A program made the translations under genes and the position numbers. From an uncultured Eubacteriales bacterium (GTDB lineage: Bacteria > Bacillota > Clostridia > Oscillospirales > CAJFTT01): a stretch of 43,815 nt of DNA. Of the stretch, positions 41,108 through 43,815 are shown one piece after another. Under the pieces are notes generated by a model. It saw only the letters and a list, made by a program, of their open reading frames with translations, was not told where the DNA came from and did no database searches. The stretch covers positions 1 to 43,815 of the forward strand of contig CASDVX010000058.1 of assembly GCA_949284545.1 (NCBI GenBank). Reading direction: 5' to 3'. The stretch's first letter is position 1. Every line of letters starts with the position of its first letter.

Positions 41108-41157
41108 ATCTATTTATATCCTCCTTCCCGGGCTGTGTCTTAATTGTAAAAAACAAC

Positions 41158-41176
41158 CCTGACACATATTGTCAGG
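41158..41176 (-). terminator. Terminator upstream of the lysis cassette
   Basis: CCTGAC (41158-41163) pairs with GTCAGG (41171-41176); T6 follows on the minus strand, and a run of A on the plus side. 41177-41512 shows no gene and no good promoter. Confidence 0.5.
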
Positions 41177-41512
41177 ATTAAAAAATTATAATCAGGTCTT
41201 GACGAGAACGACGTTCGCATTTGATGAAATAAGATAAATATAGTTCTCACTCACGCACATTTGCCTCGTCTCGTCTCAAATTACCTGCCGTGTGCTTTCT
41301 AATTGATGCCTTCACCTGTCACGGCATTTACTATTCAGTCCCTTTTGTGTTTGTCAGCCCGGTACGCCGGCTTTTTCGGAGTGTTTCAAAACGCCGTCTT
41401 TACAGTATGTGAAGCTTTACTGCCGGTGTATCTCAGCAGCTTTTGCGCATTGGTTTTTCACGTTCAGGCATTGTGAAATCGAGAAGTATTTTTCGAGCCC
41501 ACTGATACAAAG

Positions 41513-41542
41513 GCACCCGCGTCCGACTCAGGGCGCGGGTGC
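41513..41542 (-). terminator. Terminator after the small lipoprotein gene
   Basis: GCACCCGCG (41513-41521) pairs perfectly with CGCGGGTGC (41534-41542), followed by ctttgtat on the minus strand. Confidence 0.6.
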
Positions 41543-41559
41543 TTCTGCGGTTTTCAGTT

Positions 41560-42179
41560 TCAAATAATTTTATTTTCCTTGAGAAATTCCAGAAATTCAT
41601 CGGATACTTTCCAAAAATCACGGCCGTCTAAGGATATATACCAATGGCCCACATACTCTATCTCCGCGCAGAATGTGAGCCGCGGACATTTTTTCGATGT
41701 CAGGTTAATGCATAAGGGATCCAAGGCCCTAAACCTGTATTTCTCTGACCCGGCGATTTCATTAAATGCCATTTCGGTGTCGGTTCCCTCTATGACAAAG
41801 TGTCTGTCAAATAGTGGTAATCCGTACTCAAATATGCGCCTTGCTCCCATGCATCGGTAATGACATAAATGAACACCGGGTCAGACGCGGTGTATGAGTA
41901 ATACTTGTCTACATATTTGTTGTGAGAGTAGCCCCAGCCTAACATCGCATCACTCTCCGGCGCTGTCTCCGGAATTATAATATTGTCCTGAATTATATAC
42001 TGCGTTTCTTTGTAAACAACATATTCCGGCTCGCCCAGGTTATCCATGACTGGCATAAAAAACTCGACCTGCCCGTACAGACTTTCGTCAAAAGGACGTT
42101 CAATGATAAATGACCAGCATGAGGTAAAAGTAACAAGGAGCACAATAGCCATTATCGTTACCAACACTTTTTTGGTCAT
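41560..42179 (-). pseudogene. Small secreted lipoprotein, frameshifted, paralogue A
   Basis: Two overlapping frames form one product of about 205 residues. The first (42179 to 41790) begins with a lipoprotein signal peptide (VLLVTFTSC) and runs to VFIYVITDAWEQGA. The second (41850 to 41560) continues RRIFEYGLPLFDR and ends GHWYISLDGRDFWKVSDEFL. The end is closely similar to the next gene upstream (42509-42889), so the two are tandem paralogues. I do not recognise the family. The frame breaks near GGAGCAAGG (about 41845). Confidence 0.6.
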
Positions 42180-42508
42180 AAATATCTTCCTCCATATTCA
42201 GTACCGCATAAAGCAACGTGGACGCCGATACAGGTATGCCGAACCAATTGTCTCTTCCTTTGAGTCCTGCGCACTGCCGTCATCGGCATCCGGCACAAGG
42301 CAATCTTTGGCAATCGGCCGACATAACCCGTCGTTCATCCGTTTTATATGTAAGATCCCATGTCGGCAAGAAAAAGGCATCTTCGTTCCTCCGCGGTAAT
42401 CAATCCATAGACAGATTTGATGAGACGTGATTACAAAATTTTTGTCCGATTCCATGACAGTACGCGCCTGAGCCCGGTCTGAACGCCGCTAAAAATGCGG
42501 TTTCAGGA
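42180..42508. other. Intergenic stretch between decayed paralogues
   Basis: 329 bases without a gene I can support. The 85-codon minus frame (42198-42455) has no ribosome site or recognisable motif. A weak stem (aaccgc / gcggcg) lies near 42490 on the minus strand, after paralogue B. Confidence 0.4.
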
Positions 42509-43137
42509 TCAGATAATCCCGTTTACCGTGAGAAATTCCAGGAACTCATCCGACACCGACCAAAATTTGCTCCCGTAAATTGATATATACCATTGTTCCA
42601 CATACATTAATTGTGCAAAAATATTGACGCGGGGACATTGTCCGGATACCAATTTTATATATACAGGGTCCAAAGCATCGAACCCGTATACCTCATCGCC
42701 GAAAAGGCCGATGTCCAATGCCCTAATATTTTCCCCGGTGTCAATCATCCCGTCAGCGAGTGCGTCCACTGCCAAATCAGCCCCATGAGCTATTGACATT
42801 TCATACCCCCTTAATATCGGGATAGAGATCAAACCGCTTTTACCTTTCACGATTTGGCTTACCACATCATCAAAACTACCGGCGTCCAAAATGTCGTTTG
42901 CGTAATCAGCACAGTTATGGAAAAAAGGTTATACCTTCCATGATCCTGATCGGTATAGTATGACTCAGCAAGCGCAACGCTTTCGTTGAAATCTCCATGA
43001 AACACTACGTAATCAAGATCCTGGTCCGGTTTTATAAATTTTTCGTTTTCAGAATCATAAAAGGGAATGCTACTGGCAGCCATTTTTTCAAGGTGTATTT
43101 TAGCCGCCCCTTTCGCTGATTTCAGCACTATAAGCAC
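42509..43137 (-). pseudogene. Small secreted protein, frameshifted, paralogue B
   Basis: Two frames together encode about 210 residues. The first (43137 to 42859) reads VLIVLKSAKGAAKIHLEKMA and continues to HGRYNLFSITVLITQ. The second (42889 to 42509) continues NDILDAGSFDDVVSQIVKG and ends EQWYISIYGSKFWSVSDEFL. The open frame runs upstream past the GTG at 43137 into a hydrophobic stretch (GLLICVVLIVL), where an ATT (43158) follows a GAGGG ribosome site. So the true N-terminus is probably a membrane anchor. C-terminal identity to paralogue A is high (YGFDALDPVYIKL versus YRFRALDPLCINL). Family unknown. Confidence 0.6.
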
Positions 43138-43367
43138 AACGCATATGAGTAAGCCAATAGATACCTGCCCTCTTCAATGCCGTGTACGCAACAGCAGACG
43201 CTGCAACCACTACAGCGCCTATTGTTGCGTTTTCTCTTTTATACGGCACCTTACCGAGCCTTTAGATTGTTAACAATGACTTCCTTTGCCGGCTGAATTG
43301 AAAAAGCAGCAAAGGCAATAAGAGCAATCTTAAATTCATCTTACTGTACGTGGTATATAAAAGCTTG

Positions 43368-43391
43368 CTGGGGACAGTAAATAGTCCCCAG
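43368..43391 (-). terminator. Stem-loop in the intergenic tail
   Basis: CTGGGGAC (43368-43375) pairs perfectly with GTCCCCAG (43384-43391), eight-base loop, no T-tract. The 43159-43682 stretch otherwise holds only short frames, among them a 27-codon tail (IALIAFAAFSIQPAKEVIVN) that may be a gene remnant. Confidence 0.35.
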
Positions 43392-43402
43392 CGATGCGTA
43401 CA

Positions 43403-43498
43403 CTAACGCACGAGCTGGCTTTGACAGCATCCCACCCGGAAGTCTCTGTGTAAAACAGCAATTAATACAAATGAACCCATGGCCAATAATACCATCAT
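43403..43498 (-). CDS. Tiny hydrophobic peptide, possible
   Basis: 31 codons, MMVLLAMGSFVLIAVLHRDF followed by a Cys-rich end. It is a single membrane helix with a polar tail, followed by the stem-loop at 43368-43391. The size and layout recall holin-like type I toxins, but I see no ribosome site, and the match is only by general shape. It may be chance. Confidence 0.2.
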   Translation of the reverse strand: MMVLLAMGSFVLIAVLHRDFRVGCCQSQLVR

Positions 43499-43682
43499 GG
43501 CGGAAGACAATCCAAAAATCGCCTAACAGGAAGCCTTAAACCGTGCCTGTCGGCAAAAAATTGCTATGAACAGTCCTTAACGCATTTTTCAGGTTCTTTA
43601 TTAGCTGTCTTTTCAATGAAAGAGTTTTATTCTGCAACCGAATTCCTTCCGAACAAACATGCCCGTTATTTCACCGGCAAGG

Positions 43683-43815
43683 TTAGCGTCCGCTTAACTC
43701 CCTTGCAACCTCTTGAATATATGAGGCATTTATGCACATTCCATCCAACGACTTCATCTCCTCATCATTGAATTCCCCTGACGAGAATCTTTCTAAATAC
43801 GGTCTGATAAAACCC
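43683..43815 (-). CDS. C-terminus of an unidentified protein, cut by window edge
   Basis: The minus-strand frame is open from the window end to TAA at 43685-43683. It encodes 43 residues: FIRPYLERFSSGEFNDEEMK, then SLDGMCINASYIQEVARELS. It looks like a soluble, helical protein end. The family is not recognised and the start lies outside the window. Confidence 0.55.
   Translation of the reverse strand, partial: GFIRPYLERFSSGEFNDEEMKSLDGMCINASYIQEVARELSGR

Noticed and set aside
1..43815. CRISPR arrays, rRNA, tRNA genes and insertion sequences
   Set aside because: No regularly spaced direct repeats, no cloverleaf-like or rRNA segments and no transposase genes were seen on reading the window.

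Overview
The window reads as chromosome of an endospore-forming, low-to-moderate GC Gram-positive bacterium of the Clostridia type. The evidence is a SpoIIE phosphatase with the unusual long-spacer promoter known from Bacillus subtilis spoIIE, a SpoIIID gene (in two pieces), a perfect CIRCE operator, strong Shine-Dalgarno sequences and consensus sigma-A promoters. The genus cannot be named from the sequence alone.

Main discovery. The gene for SpoIIID, a mother-cell sporulation regulator, is split in two. Its promoter and first 38 codons lie at 29530-29643 (minus strand). Its last 45 codons lie at 9846-9983 (minus strand), about 19.5 kb away. Both break points carry the same 10-bp sequence (ACCGTACATA on the minus strand). 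Joining the halves at this repeat restores one uninterrupted 83-codon reading frame with the normal SpoIIID helix-turn-helix (Ser-Lys-Ser-Thr-Val-His-Lys-Asp at the joint). A large serine recombinase (9982-11517) sits at one end of the intervening DNA and its stop codon lies in the repeat. A 50-codon gene upstream of it is a candidate directionality factor. This is the layout of the sigK 'skin' element, but in a different gene and with a complete surface-polysaccharide locus as cargo.

Layout. 1-971: end of rmuC. 1300-2955: gltX. 3053-7273: a MarR-type repressor and a heterodimeric ABC exporter in one operon, with a perfect palindrome over the promoter start site. 7443-9740: spoIIE. 9846-9992: 3' half of spoIIID. 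9983-29538: the element, containing the recombinase, the candidate directionality factor, and a minus-strand glycan operon. That operon encodes an aldolase-like enzyme, a PLP decarboxylase, an initiating sugar transferase, a class IV aminotransferase, glycosyltransferases, a TagD-like cytidylyltransferase, an F420-dehydrogenase-like protein, LicD, a Wzy-like polymerase, a Wzx flippase, acetyltransferases, a nucleotide-sugar dehydrogenase and a nucleotidyltransferase-like protein. 29512-29697: 5' half of spoIIID with a sigma-E-like promoter. 29971-30822: DUF368 polyprenyl-phosphate transporter. 30935-34528: Hsp20 and two trigger-factor-like lipoproteins. 34787-37094: adenine deaminase and a DUF3795 protein. 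37390-41107: a frameshifted Asp/Ala-exchanger-type transporter, a metallophosphoesterase and a phage-type lysis cassette (amidase, holin, XhlA-like). 41433-43815: decayed paralogous secreted proteins and the end of an unidentified gene.

How it may work together (inference). In vegetative cells the element would sit in spoIIID, supply the polysaccharide locus and keep spoIIID off. During sporulation, excision in the terminal mother cell would rebuild spoIIID, while the forespore would keep the element for inheritance. Several frameshifts in the window (acetyltransferase, transporter, two small secreted proteins) may be real decay or consensus errors, and raw reads would be needed to decide.
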